Below, in pieces: positions 1-12,622 of a DNA stretch of 64,000 nucleotides. The DNA comes from Synergistaceae bacterium (GTDB taxonomy: Bacteria; Synergistota; Synergistia; Synergistales; Aminithiophilaceae). Where the stretch lies: NCBI GenBank assembly GCA_016756725.1, contig JAESII010000007.1, forward strand, positions 124,001-188,000, read 5' to 3'. The notes under the pieces were generated by a model that made no database searches, was not told where the DNA came from, and saw only the letters and a program-made list of their open reading frames with translations. Within the stretch, counting starts at the first letter, position 1. Each line of letters opens with the position of its first letter. The position numbers were made by a program, and so were the translations under genes.

Positions 1-2
1 TG

Positions 3-34
3 TCAACCGATCAATTTCCAAATTGGAGGGTTGA
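3..34. repeat. nested inverted repeat upstream of the APC transporter
   Basis: TCAACC and GGTTGA form outer arms around an inner repeat CAATTT-CC-AAATTG. It sits about 100 bases before the first gene. It could be an operator or the tail of a gene cut off by the window edge. No U-tract follows, so a terminator is less likely. Confidence 0.3.
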
Positions 35-135
35 ACCATATGTGATTTTAATCGTTATGACTTTTTGCTCTTGACGAAAATCGATCGCCAGACGGATGAT
101 GGGAGACGGAAAATCGAGCTGAAGGGAGGCCCAGA

Positions 136-1512
136 ATGGAGCAAAAGCAAATGAAGACCTTCGGCGTCCTCGACATGGGACTCTTCAGCCTCTGTGCCAT
201 CGTCGTCATCGACACCCTGCCGGCGACGGCGGCCATCGGTCCGTCGGCCCTGGGCTGGTGGATCGTGGCAATGTTCTGCTTCTTCCTGCCCTACGGGCTC
301 GTCTCGGCCGAGCTGGGGTCGGCCTATCCCGACGAGGGAGGACTGGGAGCCTGGATCGGCCGAGCTTTCGGCCGTCGCTGGGGCGCCCGGGTCACCTGGC
401 TCTACTGGGCTCAGCTCGCCCTGGGACTCCCCTCCGTCTACGTTCTCTTTTCTGCCATGACAATCCGTCTTTTCTTTCCCGATTTGGGATTGGGCCCTCA
501 AGTCGCCCTGGCCTTTGCTGCCACGTGGTTGACCATCGGCCTGGCTCTGCTTCCCCTGGCTGAGGCCAAGTGGATCGCAACAACGGGAGCCCTGGCCAAG
601 ATCGCCGTCGTCGTCGCCCTCATCGGGGCCGCTGCCCTTCACCTTGTCGAGGGATCTCCGGCCAACGACCTCACCTGGACCAACCTCCTACCCACCCGCG
701 ACGGGGGGCTGGCCTTTGTGCCCATCATCCTCTTCAACCTGGCGGGCTTCGAGCTCATGGCCGGAGCCTCGGCGGAGATGAAAGACCCTAGGCGGGATGT
801 GCCCCGGGCCATTGGCAGCGCCGGCGCCGTCATCACCCTCCTCTACCTCGCGGCCACGGCAAGCCTTCTTGTCCTGATCCCCTCGGACCAGCTTTCACTG
901 GTTAACGGCATCGTCGACGCCTTCGAGGCCGTTTTCGGAACAACGGGCTGGGGCCGGAGGGCGACGATCCTGACGGGTTCGCTGGTTCTTCTTTCCATCG
1001 TCCCCACCATGATGAGCTGGACCCTCGGCGTCAGCCGCGTCGCCGCAGCGGCAGCCCGTTCCGGCGAGCTGCCGCCCCTTTTCGGCCTGCTCCACCCGAG
1101 ATGGGCAACTCCCCTGGGAGCGCCCCTCCTCGCCGGAGTCGTCGCTTCGACCGGCCTCTTTCTCTACGGCCTGGCGGCGGGAACATCGGAAGACCTCTTC
1201 TGGAGCCTCACGGCCTTCGCCTCGATCCTCTTCCTCTTGCCGTACGTCCTGCTTTTTGCCGCCTTCATCCGACTGCGACGCACCGACAAAAGGGCAAGAC
1301 CCTATGCCGTCCCGGGATCGGAAACATTCGCCATAGGCGCCGCCCTGGCGGCCGCCCTCTTCGTGGCCCTGGCCATTCTCCTTTTCCTCTGGGTTCCCGG
1401 CGAACCCGTGAACTGGGCCTTCACCCTCCCCCTACTGGTCGGCCTGATCGCCTCTCTGGCCTGGGGAGAATACCTCATCGGCAGCGCAGAAAAACGGTCC
1501 CTTTCGGGCTGA
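136..1512 (+). CDS. APC-superfamily amino acid transporter
   Basis: A 458-residue integral membrane protein with about 12 hydrophobic segments, the normal size for amino acid-polyamine-organocation (APC) permeases. The N-terminal MKTFGVLDMGLFSLCAIVVID and the following glycine-rich segments resemble the glutamate/GABA-antiporter-type branch. It should import or exchange an amino acid across the inner membrane, but the substrate cannot be read from the sequence. The ATG start is supported by GAAGGGAGG about eight bases upstream. A nitroreductase follows about 100 bases downstream. An amino acid permease fits a peptide/amino-acid fermenter. Confidence 0.85.
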   Translation: MEQKQMKTFGVLDMGLFSLCAIVVIDTLPATAAIGPSALGWWIVAMFCFFLPYGLVSAELGSAYPDEGGLGAWIGRAFGRRWGARVTWLYWAQLALGLPSVYVLFSAMTIRLFFPDLGLGPQVALAFAATWLTIGLALLPLAEAKWIATTGALAKIAVVVALIGAAALHLVEGSPANDLTWTNLLPTRDGGLAFVPIILFNLAGFELMAGASAEMKDPRRDVPRAIGSAGAVITLLYLAATASLLVLIPSDQLSLVNGIVDAFEAVFGTTGWGRRATILTGSLVLLSIVPTMMSWTLGVSRVAAAAARSGELPPLFGLLHPRWATPLGAPLLAGVVASTGLFLYGLAAGTSEDLFWSLTAFASILFLLPYVLLFAAFIRLRRTDKRARPYAVPGSETFAIGAALAAALFVALAILLFLWVPGEPVNWAFTLPLLVGLIASLAWGEYLIGSAEKRSLSG

Positions 1513-1613
1513 TCTCCCCTTCTCCTGCCGGCGAGGCAAGGCGGAATGGCAAAAGAGCGAGGAGAACCCGACAGCAGAGACATCTGATACCACAGAGCAA
1601 GGAGGAGATCCCC

Positions 1614-2219
1614 ATGAGAAAACCGGCACCGGCCAACTGGCCCCTTGTGGACGTCATCGCCAACCGTTGGAGCCCCCGGGCCTTTTCGGCCCGCATCCCG
1701 AAAGCGGAAATCCTGGCTTCCCTTTTCGAGGCCGCCCGTTGGGCCCCGTCGGCCTTCAACGAACAGCCCTGGCGCTTTCTCGTCGCCACGCAAGAGGAAC
1801 CCCAAGCTCATGCGACGATGCTCTCCTGCCTCGTCGAGGCGAACCAGACCTGGGCTGTCAAGGCTCCTGTCCTGGCCGTTCTGTTGACGAAAAAGACCTT
1901 CAGCCACAACGGCAAGTCCAACCGCTGGTTTCATCACGACGCCGGACTGGCTCTGGAAAACCTGCTCCTTCAGGCTGTCGCCGGAGGTCTTGTCGGCCAT
2001 CCCATGGCCGGCTTCGACCGCGACAGGATCCGCGAAATCTATGCCGTGCCCGACGATTTCGACCCCGTGACGGCCGTCGCCCTGGGCTATCCCGGCGACC
2101 CCCAGGAACTGGACGACGAGCTCCGCTCCCGCGAGCTTGCCCCCCGAGAACGGCTGCCGCTGGAGCAGACGGTCTTCAGCGGCTCCTGGGGGCAGGCAGC
2201 CCCCTTCGTCAAAGAGTGA
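1614..2219 (+). CDS. nitroreductase-family FMN-dependent oxidoreductase
   Basis: A 201-residue nitroreductase-fold protein. The early NRWSPRAF and RWAPSAFNEQPWRF motifs are the usual FMN-phosphate-binding signatures, and VAGGLVGHPMAGFD is the central conserved block. It would use NAD(P)H to reduce nitro-compounds, quinones or similar acceptors in the cytoplasm; the physiological substrate is unknown. The ORF track starts it at 1101, but that part is out-of-frame sequence inside the transporter. The ATG at 1614 has a strong AAGGAGGAG site seven bases ahead. The gene ends directly before a bidirectional hairpin shared with nifJ. Confidence 0.85.
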   Translation: MRKPAPANWPLVDVIANRWSPRAFSARIPKAEILASLFEAARWAPSAFNEQPWRFLVATQEEPQAHATMLSCLVEANQTWAVKAPVLAVLLTKKTFSHNGKSNRWFHHDAGLALENLLLQAVAGGLVGHPMAGFDRDRIREIYAVPDDFDPVTAVALGYPGDPQELDDELRSRELAPRERLPLEQTVFSGSWGQAAPFVKE

Positions 2220-2222
2220 AAC

Positions 2223-2274
2223 CCCGCAAAAAAGCGGGGGGGAGCCCGATGGCTCCCCCCCGCTTTTTTGCGGG
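2223..2274. terminator. bidirectional intrinsic terminator
   Basis: Perfect inverted repeat with 24-base arms and a CGAT loop between the convergent nitroreductase and nifJ genes. Each arm carries an AAAAAA/TTTTTT block, so the hairpin can serve both strands. Confidence 0.85.
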
Positions 2275-2275
2275 C

Positions 2276-5812
<3,537 letters not shown>

Positions 5813-5895
5813 CAAAAGGCCTCCTGTCTCGCTTTCGTCGGAATCCCGGGGAAGTCGTCGGGATGCAGTGGCATGGGAACATTCCCCCCGTGGAT

Positions 5896-5925
5896 ATTTT
5901 ATGCATATAGGGCAATCTGTCGCAA
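5896..5925 (-). promoter_or_regulatory. candidate sigma-70 promoter of nifJ
   Basis: On the minus strand, TTGCGA is followed after 18 bases by TAAAAT, in an AT-rich island of a high-GC region about 85 bases before the nifJ start. The rest of the 330-base gap (5816-6145) shows only this and the ATPase terminator. Confidence 0.5.
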
Positions 5926-6099
5926 TAGTCTAACGCCACTTTCGTCCCGATACAGCAAGATTGACTCCCCTCTCGGCAGATCTCTTCCGAAAAAGGCGGC
6001 AGCCACCGCCCATAGGAGCCACACTTCCAGTTTAGCATGATTGGGGACAGAAGAAAGGGCAAGGAGTAAGGCGAAGGGCATCAAAAAGAGGGGGACCGA

Positions 6100-6137
6100 G
6101 CAGGGTCAGGGCGGAATTCCTTCCGCCCTGACCCTGC
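6100..6137 (-). terminator. terminator of the V/A-ATPase operon
   Basis: Perfect inverted repeat with 17-base arms and a TTCC loop just after the atpB stop codon. On the minus strand it is followed by CCCCCTCTTTTTG, a usable U-rich tail. Confidence 0.75.
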
Positions 6138-6145
6138 CGAGGACG

Positions 6146-7528
6146 TCACTTCGTCGCCTTTGAGGGAAGGTGCTTTCGGACCAGCTCCGAGGGGAGACGG
6201 TTCAGCTCCGTCCGGGGCAGGATGGCCAGAAGCTCCCAGGCCAGGTCGAGGGAGACGCCAATTTCGCGGTCCTCCTGATCGCCCTGGGAGAGAAAGCGCC
6301 TCTCGAAGGCATCGCCGAAGCGAAGGTAGCTCTTTTCTGTGGCACCCAGCTCATCTTCGCCGACGACTCCGGCAAGGGCGCGGATTTCCTGGACGCGGCT
6401 GTAGGAGGCGAAAAGCTGCCCGGCCAGATCGGGATGATCGTCGCGAGTGTAGCCCTTGCCAATGCTGTCCTTCATGAGCCGCGACAGGCTGGCCGGGATG
6501 TCGACGGGGGGATAGGCGCCCTGGGCGTCCTGCTCCCGGGAAAGGACGATCTGACCTTCGGTGATGAACCCCGTCAGGTCCGGAATGGGGTGGGTGATGT
6601 CGTCGTTGGGCATGGTCAGAATGGGCAGCTGCGTCAGGCTCCCCGGACGGTCGCGGAGGACGCCGGCCCTCTCGTAGAGGGAGGCCAGGTCGCTGTAGAG
6701 ATAGCCGGGGTAACCCTTGCGGCTCGGGACCTCGCCGCGGGCGACGGCGAGCTCCCGCAGGGCCTCGCAGTAGTTGGTCATGTCCGTCATGACGACGAGG
6801 ACGTGATAGCCCAGGTCGAAGGCAAGGTACTCCGCCGCCGTCAGGGCCGTCCGGGGAGCGGCGAGACGCTCGATGACGGGATCGGAGGCGAGGTTGAGGA
6901 AGACCACCGGCGGCTGGCCCTTCCCGGCATCGCGGAGGGCCTCGATGAAGTAGGCGGCGTCATCGTTGCGGATGCCGATGCCGACGAAGACGACGGCGAA
7001 GTTGTCGCCTGACGTGATCCGCGACTGGGAGGCGATCTGGACGGCCAGTCGGTTGTGGGGCAGACCGTTGGAAGAAAAAATGGGCAGTTTCTGCCCCCGG
7101 ATGAGGGTCATGAGGGTATCGATGACGGAAAGGCCCGTATGGATAAAGTCCCGCGGGTAGGCCCGAGCCATGGGGTTGATGGGCCGCCCGTTGATGTCGC
7201 TTTGGAAACCGCCCAGGACGGCCCCGCAGCCATCGCGAGGCTCGCCGAGTCCGTCGAAGGTGCGCCCCAGGATGGAGGGACTCAGAGCCATCTCGAGATG
7301 GCGGCCGAGAAAACGGACACGGCTGCCGTCGGGCACGAGGGCTGCCGTTCCGGCAAAGACCTGAACGACGGCACGGTCCTCCTCGATGAGAACGACTCGG
7401 CCGCGTCTCGGTCGCCCGTCGGGGCCTACGATCTCGACGGCCTCGTCGTAGCCGACTCCTCTGACACCGTCGACAAAGACGAGAGGCCCGTCGACGGCCT
7501 GGAGCCCTCTGTATTCGGCAAGGCTCAT
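6146..7528 (-). CDS. atpB: V/A-type ATPase subunit B
   Basis: A 460-residue non-catalytic nucleotide-binding subunit of the V1/A1 head. It contains the family motifs SGLPHNRLAVQIASQ, VVFVGIGIRNDDA and SDLASLYERAGVL. As expected for subunit B, it lacks a canonical Walker A loop and contributes to the A3B3 interface. It is the last gene of the nine-gene operon, its ATG overlapping the subunit A stop by four bases, which implies translational coupling. A strong intrinsic terminator follows. Confidence 0.96.
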   Translation of the reverse strand: MSLAEYRGLQAVDGPLVFVDGVRGVGYDEAVEIVGPDGRPRRGRVVLIEEDRAVVQVFAGTAALVPDGSRVRFLGRHLEMALSPSILGRTFDGLGEPRDGCGAVLGGFQSDINGRPINPMARAYPRDFIHTGLSVIDTLMTLIRGQKLPIFSSNGLPHNRLAVQIASQSRITSGDNFAVVFVGIGIRNDDAAYFIEALRDAGKGQPPVVFLNLASDPVIERLAAPRTALTAAEYLAFDLGYHVLVVMTDMTNYCEALRELAVARGEVPSRKGYPGYLYSDLASLYERAGVLRDRPGSLTQLPILTMPNDDITHPIPDLTGFITEGQIVLSREQDAQGAYPPVDIPASLSRLMKDSIGKGYTRDDHPDLAGQLFASYSRVQEIRALAGVVGEDELGATEKSYLRFGDAFERRFLSQGDQEDREIGVSLDLAWELLAILPRTELNRLPSELVRKHLPSKATK

Positions 7529-9315
7529 CGCCGATCCCTCCCTCCGGCCAGACGTTCAGCGCCGATGCGCTCAAGGCGAGACTCAAGGCGGCGCCGGATC
7601 TCTTCGAATTCCTCCAGCTTTTCTCCGTCGATCTCCCGCAGCCGGTAGAGAGAGGCCACCTCCTGCGTCTCTCTCACCAGACGGAGGGGAACGCCCTTGG
7701 CGACCAGGGCCTGGGCGCGGCGGTAGAAGTGGACGATGAGCTCCATAATGGCGAAGGTCTTGGCCGGCGGACAGTAAGAATCAGGACCGAACGCCCCCTG
7801 CTGGAGGAATCCCGTCTTGATGATAGAGGCCACGAGGGCGATGAGACGCTGCTCGTCGGGCAGGACGTCTTCGCCGACGAGCTGAATCACCTGCTGGACG
7901 TGCTCGTCTTCGGCGAGGATCCGTCGCAGCTCGGTCTGGACTTCGCCCCACCGGGGATCGACGTGGCTCTCGAACCAGGGACGGACCTCGGCGGCATACT
8001 CGCTGTAAGAGGCGGTCCAGCTGATGGCCGGATAGTGTCTGGCCGAGGCCAGCTCCCGCTCTAGAGCCCAGAAGCAGCGGATGAACCGTTTCGTGTGCCG
8101 CGTCACGGGCTCCGTGAAATCTCCGCCCGGCGGAGAGACGGCGCCGATGAGGGTGACACTCCCCTGCTCGCCGCCGAGGGTGGTCACCCGGCCCGCCCGT
8201 TCATAGAACTCGGCCAGCCGTGACGGGAGGTAGGCGGGAAAACCCTCCTCGGCGGGAATTTCCTCAAGGCGACCCGAGATCTCCCTCAGGGCCTCGGCCC
8301 AGCGGGAGGTGGAGTCGGCCATGAGGGCCACGTCGTAGCCCATGTCACGGAAATATTCGGCGATGGTCAGGCCCGTGTAGATCGAGGCCTCCCGTGCCGC
8401 AACGGGCATGTTGGACGTGTTGGCGATGAGGATGGTCCGCTCCATCAGGGGATGGCCCGTCGCCGGGTCGACGAGGGCCGGGAACTCCTCCAGGACCTGG
8501 GTCATCTCGTTGCCCCTCTCGCCGCAGCCGATGTAGACGACGAGCTTGGCGTCGCTCCACTTGGCGAGCTGGTGCTGCGTCACCGTCTTGCCCGTTCCGA
8601 AGCCCCCGGGGATGGCGGCCACGCCGCCCCGGGCGATGGGGAAGTAGCCGTCGATGACGCGTTGGCCCGTCAGAAGGGGCTCCTCGGGAAGCAGACGTTG
8701 CCTGACGGGCCGGGGCGTCCGGACGGGCCAGCGCTGGATGAGGGGAAGGACCCTCTCGCGGCCGAAGCCGTCACGGAGGCGGGCCAGGACGGCCGAACCG
8801 TCATGGTGGCCCTGGGGCAGGATCTCAAGGATCTCCCCTTCCATGCCCGGCGGCAGGAGGAGACGGTGTTCCAGGAGAGGCGTCTCCTTCACCGTGGCGA
8901 GAAGACTGCCCTCGGTGACGATCTCGCCCTTGCGGACCTGGGGAAAGACCTCCCAGTTGCGGTCTCCTTCGAGCTGTTGGAGACCGCCGCCGCGGTCCAT
9001 GAAGGCGCCGGTCTTCTCCAGAAGGGCCCCGAGGGGACGGCCGATGCCGTCCAGGATGGCTCCGACCAGGCCTGGGCCGAGGGTCACCGACAGGGGTTCG
9101 CCCAGGCCCTTCACGGGCTCTCCGGGCCGAAGGCCCTGGGTTTCCTCGAAGAGCTGGAGAACGCCCTCGTTGCCGTCGAGGCGGATGACTTCCCCCAGAA
9201 GGCGGAGTTCTCCGACCTCGACCATCTCGCGCATGGCGAAGGAACTCAGGCCCGTCGCACGGACGACGGGCCCGTTCACGGAAAGGATTCTGCCGATCCT
9301 GTTCACGGCGCCCAC
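7525..9315 (-). CDS. atpA: V/A-type ATPase catalytic subunit A
   Basis: A 596-residue catalytic subunit that hydrolyses or synthesises ATP in the V1/A1 head. Evidence is the P-loop [17 protein letters not shown], the conserved [11 protein letters not shown], the [20 protein letters not shown] block, and the long non-homologous insert typical of A subunits ([15 protein letters not shown]). A GTG start lies directly after the subunit E stop; a second GTG four codons in is an alternative. Length is normal. The next gene, subunit B, overlaps by four bases. Confidence 0.96.
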   Translation of the reverse strand: MGAVNRIGRILSVNGPVVRATGLSSFAMREMVEVGELRLLGEVIRLDGNEGVLQLFEETQGLRPGEPVKGLGEPLSVTLGPGLVGAILDGIGRPLGALLEKTGAFMDRGGGLQQLEGDRNWEVFPQVRKGEIVTEGSLLATVKETPLLEHRLLLPPGMEGEILEILPQGHHDGSAVLARLRDGFGRERVLPLIQRWPVRTPRPVRQRLLPEEPLLTGQRVIDGYFPIARGGVAAIPGGFGTGKTVTQHQLAKWSDAKLVVYIGCGERGNEMTQVLEEFPALVDPATGHPLMERTILIANTSNMPVAAREASIYTGLTIAEYFRDMGYDVALMADSTSRWAEALREISGRLEEIPAEEGFPAYLPSRLAEFYERAGRVTTLGGEQGSVTLIGAVSPPGGDFTEPVTRHTKRFIRCFWALERELASARHYPAISWTASYSEYAAEVRPWFESHVDPRWGEVQTELRRILAEDEHVQQVIQLVGEDVLPDEQRLIALVASIIKTGFLQQGAFGPDSYCPPAKTFAIMELIVHFYRRAQALVAKGVPLRLVRETQEVASLYRLREIDGEKLEEFEEIRRRLESRLERIGAERLAGGRDRR

Positions 9316-9933
9316 CTAATGAGTGGCCAGAAGGGCGTCAGCCAGGCGTTCCCGGAATTCGGAAGCCTTGGAGTGCCAGTCGGCCAAAAGACGGCGCCGT
9401 CCGTCAGGCGTCTCGATCCAGAGTCCCCCTAAAATGGAGGCCGGTTCCGATGCGCCCTCAAAGGCGATGGAGGGGAAGGCCTGGCCCAGACGCACGAGCA
9501 GCCCGGAAAGATGAGGCCATTCGCGGGGCCCGGGACGGACGAGCAACGCCTCCACACCGGGCAGGGCCTCGACGGCCTCCAGGGCCAGACCGAAGAGGAT
9601 ATCCCCGTAATCGGGCCTGAGGGCCAAGGCGGCCAGGGCCTCCTCGAGCCTCCGAAGGGCCTCGTCGAGGAGAAGGTTCTGGAGACGGATCCGCTCCAGC
9701 GACCGATCCCGCTCGGCGGCGGCAATCTGGCGTCGCCGAATCTCCTGGGCCCGCGATTCGGATTCTTCAAGAATGAGGGCGATCTGCTGATCGATCCGGG
9801 CCTCCTCGGCCCGCCGCCACCTTTCGGCTTCGGCTTCGGCCGAATGGATCAGGGCCTCTTTCTGGGAATCGGCGCGGTCCAGGAGAAGGTCCCTCAGGGC
9901 CCCGACCTTGCCGTTGTCTCCTTCTCTCATCAC
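9316..9933 (-). CDS. atpE: V/A-type ATPase subunit E (peripheral stalk)
   Basis: A 205-residue, highly charged protein whose N-terminal half is a long alanine/glutamate-rich helix (AEAEAERWRRAEEARIDQQI) and whose C-terminal half is compact. This is the architecture of the E peripheral-stalk subunit that holds the A3B3 head against subunit I. It sits between F and A and overlaps the F gene by four bases. Assignment rests on position, size and helical pattern more than on a signature motif. Confidence 0.85.
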   Translation of the reverse strand: MMREGDNGKVGALRDLLLDRADSQKEALIHSAEAEAERWRRAEEARIDQQIALILEESESRAQEIRRRQIAAAERDRSLERIRLQNLLLDEALRRLEEALAALALRPDYGDILFGLALEAVEALPGVEALLVRPGPREWPHLSGLLVRLGQAFPSIAFEGASEPASILGGLWIETPDGRRRLLADWHSKASEFRERLADALLATH

Positions 9934-10235
9934 GACTTCACCCCCAGGGCGTCTTGCAGAAAGCGTTCCATAAAGCCTTGGCCGCGGCGGACGCCTCCGG
10001 GACCGGGAACCTCGACGACGAGGGGAAGGCCACCATCAAGCCGGAGTTCACGGAGTCGGGGCGACACCCATGAGGCGGCCTCTTCGGTGAAGGCGATCAA
10101 GGCCAGATCCTCCTCCTGAAGGGCCTCATCAAGGGCGGCATCGACATTCTCCCGATCCACGAGCCGCCCCGAGAGGCCGGCCAGGCGAAAACCGACGAGC
10201 GTCTCCTGGCTGTCGCTGAGGACGAGTCCTCTCAC
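9930..10235 (-). CDS. atpF: V/A-type ATPase subunit F
   Basis: A 101-residue protein with the short Rossmann-like pattern of subunit F: an N-terminal strand (MRGLVLSDSQETLVGFRLAG), a central ALIAFTEEAASWV segment and a terminal helix. Subunit F binds the central stalk with subunit D and modulates rotation. It starts at a GTG preceded by GGAAGG, three bases after the K gene stop. Confidence 0.88.
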   Translation of the reverse strand: MRGLVLSDSQETLVGFRLAGLSGRLVDRENVDAALDEALQEEDLALIAFTEEAASWVSPRLRELRLDGGLPLVVEVPGPGGVRRGQGFMERFLQDALGVKS

Positions 10236-10238
10236 GGC

Positions 10239-10646
10239 CTAAAGCCTTCCCAGGATCAGAAGGGAGACGATGACGCCGTAGATGGCGATCCCTTCGGCCA
10301 GGCCGAGATAGATCAGCGTCGTTCCGAGCAGTTCCGGCTTCTCGGCCACCGCCCCCAGGGCTGCGGCACCGACCATGGCGACGGCGATACCGGCGCCGAG
10401 ACAGGCCATGCCCGTAGCGAGACTGGCGCCGATGAAACCCAGGCCCGACGAGGCCGCAGCTCCCTCGGCGGCCAGAGCCGGAGCCTCAAGGAGAACCATT
10501 ACCAAAGCGGCGCAAAGAGCGATGAAACCGGCCGACAGAGCCGTGGCCAAGACCCTCCGGGGCGCCCCGGAAGGACGCCGATGAAGACGGAAACCGAAAA
10601 CGATCGTTGCCAGAGAGACCGTCACCAGCAGAACCAACCCCGTCAT
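10239..10646 (-). CDS. atpK: V/A-type ATPase proteolipid subunit K (c-ring)
   Basis: A 135-residue, very hydrophobic c-ring subunit. An N-terminal membrane segment precedes a two-helix proteolipid hairpin: glycine/alanine-rich FIGASLATGMACLGAGIAV and then GLAEGIAIYGVIVSLLILG, whose glutamate is the expected ion-binding carboxylate. Whether H+ or Na+ is translocated cannot be decided safely from the motif. The start ATG has GAAAGGAG upstream and overlaps the subunit I stop by four bases. Confidence 0.92.
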   Translation of the reverse strand: MTGLVLLVTVSLATIVFGFRLHRRPSGAPRRVLATALSAGFIALCAALVMVLLEAPALAAEGAAASSGLGFIGASLATGMACLGAGIAVAMVGAAALGAVAEKPELLGTTLIYLGLAEGIAIYGVIVSLLILGRL

Positions 10647-12622
10647 GATAGGACTCCTTTCTTGATCTTCTCGTAGCGGTAGAGGGCCGAGGCCCGTCCC
10701 CAGGGGACGGGCCGCAGGGGCCGGCCGCCGCCGCGGAAGAATTTGCCGAACAGCTCATAGTACTCGAGGCGCAGGGTCTGGATGAAGACGATGAGCCCTT
10801 CGAGAAGGACGATCAGGGCATGGCCGAATACGAGGAGGATGACCTCGAGGACAAATCCCCCCGGCAGGGCCGAAGCCTGATCGGCCAGGAGAAAGACCGC
10901 CATGGAAAGGCCGGCGTGGTTGAGGGCGAAGGCGGCGAGGCGGACGAAGGAGGCCGTGTTGCTCAGGAAGGAGAAGAGGTGGTGAAAACGGCTGAAACCC
11001 TCGACGGCGGCGCTTCCCTTGTCCTTTTCCTTGTCCCGGCCCGGCAAGAGGCGCGGCACGATTCCGGCCAGCAGAAAGATCAGCGCCAGGAGAACCGTTG
11101 TCGTCATGGCCACGCTGAAGGCCCTGTCGCCTCCGATACCGGTGAGGCCGAAAACGCCCAGCAGGACGGCGGACCAGTAGAGAGCCAGACCGACAAGTCC
11201 CTTGTCGCCGAAGAGGAAATCAAACCCGTCGCGGCGCTTCCAGCTCTCCTGGAGGCCGAGGATCATGGCGATGGAGAGGCAGCAGACACCCGTCACGAGA
11301 GAGGCGGCGATCAGGGCCGACGTGTCGTGCATGGGCGAGAGCCAAAGCGGTTCCATCAGATCCTCTCGGCCCATGACGCTGCCATAGAGGAAGCCGAAGA
11401 GGATCGAGACGGCGCCGGCGAGCTGCACCACCGCCCCGAGCCCCCGGGGAAGGGTTCCCTTGCGGGTGAGCCACCAGGCACCCAGGGACAGCAGGGCCCC
11501 ATGGCCGACGTCACCGAACATGAAGCCGAAGAAGAGACAGAAGGTGACGGCGACGACGAAGGAGGGGTCGCTTTCGCCGTAGGCGGGCAGACTGTAGAGA
11601 CCGACGATATCCTGAAAGGCCCGAACGAGGGGGAGGTTTTTCAGCACCGACGGGACGAGACCGCGCCGGACCTGTTCCGCATCGGGATCGTCGACGACGA
11701 GAACCGTCCGGGGCGCCCCTTCGGCCAGAGTGTCTTTCAGCTGAGGAACCTCATCGGCGGGGATCCAGCCCGAGACAAGATGGAGCCGGCCCATCTGGCC
11801 GCCTTCGCGGCAGATCTCCCAGATCCTCTGGCCCGAGTGAAGCCGTGAGTGGAGGGCCTCCAGCTCCTCGCCATGGCTGTCGAGGTAGTCCTGGACGGCC
11901 CGGCGGAGCCCCTCGGCGGCCCGCTGGCGATGGGCGAGCTTTTTCTTCAGCGTCGCCAGGGCCTCGGCAGCCGAACCTTGAGGGAGATCGTCGAGAGAGT
12001 AGGCCTTGAAAAGGAGCGAGTCCAGAAGTCTTTTGGCCCCCTCCAGATAGGCCGGCACCGTCAGAATCAGGAGCCACCGCTGCTTTCCCCGGAGAGCAAG
12101 ATTGAGGACGAGCATGGGGGCGTCCCGGGAGGAGTCGCGCAGGCGGCTCCAGTTCTCGTCGTCGACCCGTCCGAAGAGGGCCACCAGATGACGGGCTCGG
12201 GCCAGCTCGGAGGGCTTGCGCTTCAGCCGGGCCAGGGCCTCGAGGAAAAGGCATCCCGCCTCGAGCTGGTCCGTCGACTCGGCCAGTTCCTGGGAGCGAC
12301 GGTGCCATCGCGTCAGTTTCCGGACGATCTGGTCGACCATGGCCTGGGCCCGTTCGGGCGTGAGGTCGGCGTCGACGGCGAGAGGACGGGCCTCGGGGAT
12401 CTCCCTGCCCGCCAGGTCCCAGACGCTTTCGAGCTTTTCCAACGGCTCGTCGTAGGGGTTCTCCCGCACCGTCGTCAGGCCCGACCGAAGGCCGGCATCC
12501 TCGACACACATCCCCAACGGGAGAGGCTGAAAGGTCCCTCGGAGCAGGAGATGGCGCGCTGCCCACTCGATCTCTTCGAGGGGGCCGACGAGGGAGAGGG
12601 TTTTCATCTTCATGAGGGCCAT
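10643..12622 (-). CDS. atpI: V/A-type ATPase subunit I (a-subunit)
   Basis: A 659-residue protein of the 100-kDa/a-subunit family. The first about 300 residues are a soluble, coiled-coil-rich arm. From about residue 340 it is a multi-spanning membrane domain (DIVGLYSLPAYGESDPSF, then FFGFMFGDVGHGALL). The family signatures GDVGHG and RLAAFALNHAGLSMAVF with its half-channel arginine are present. It forms the ion half-channels next to the K ring and anchors the peripheral stalks. Its ATG lies 13 bases inside the subunit C gene. Confidence 0.95.
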   Translation of the reverse strand: MALMKMKTLSLVGPLEEIEWAARHLLLRGTFQPLPLGMCVEDAGLRSGLTTVRENPYDEPLEKLESVWDLAGREIPEARPLAVDADLTPERAQAMVDQIVRKLTRWHRRSQELAESTDQLEAGCLFLEALARLKRKPSELARARHLVALFGRVDDENWSRLRDSSRDAPMLVLNLALRGKQRWLLILTVPAYLEGAKRLLDSLLFKAYSLDDLPQGSAAEALATLKKKLAHRQRAAEGLRRAVQDYLDSHGEELEALHSRLHSGQRIWEICREGGQMGRLHLVSGWIPADEVPQLKDTLAEGAPRTVLVVDDPDAEQVRRGLVPSVLKNLPLVRAFQDIVGLYSLPAYGESDPSFVVAVTFCLFFGFMFGDVGHGALLSLGAWWLTRKGTLPRGLGAVVQLAGAVSILFGFLYGSVMGREDLMEPLWLSPMHDTSALIAASLVTGVCCLSIAMILGLQESWKRRDGFDFLFGDKGLVGLALYWSAVLLGVFGLTGIGGDRAFSVAMTTTVLLALIFLLAGIVPRLLPGRDKEKDKGSAAVEGFSRFHHLFSFLSNTASFVRLAAFALNHAGLSMAVFLLADQASALPGGFVLEVILLVFGHALIVLLEGLIVFIQTLRLEYYELFGKFFRGGGRPLRPVPWGRASALYRYEKIKKGVLS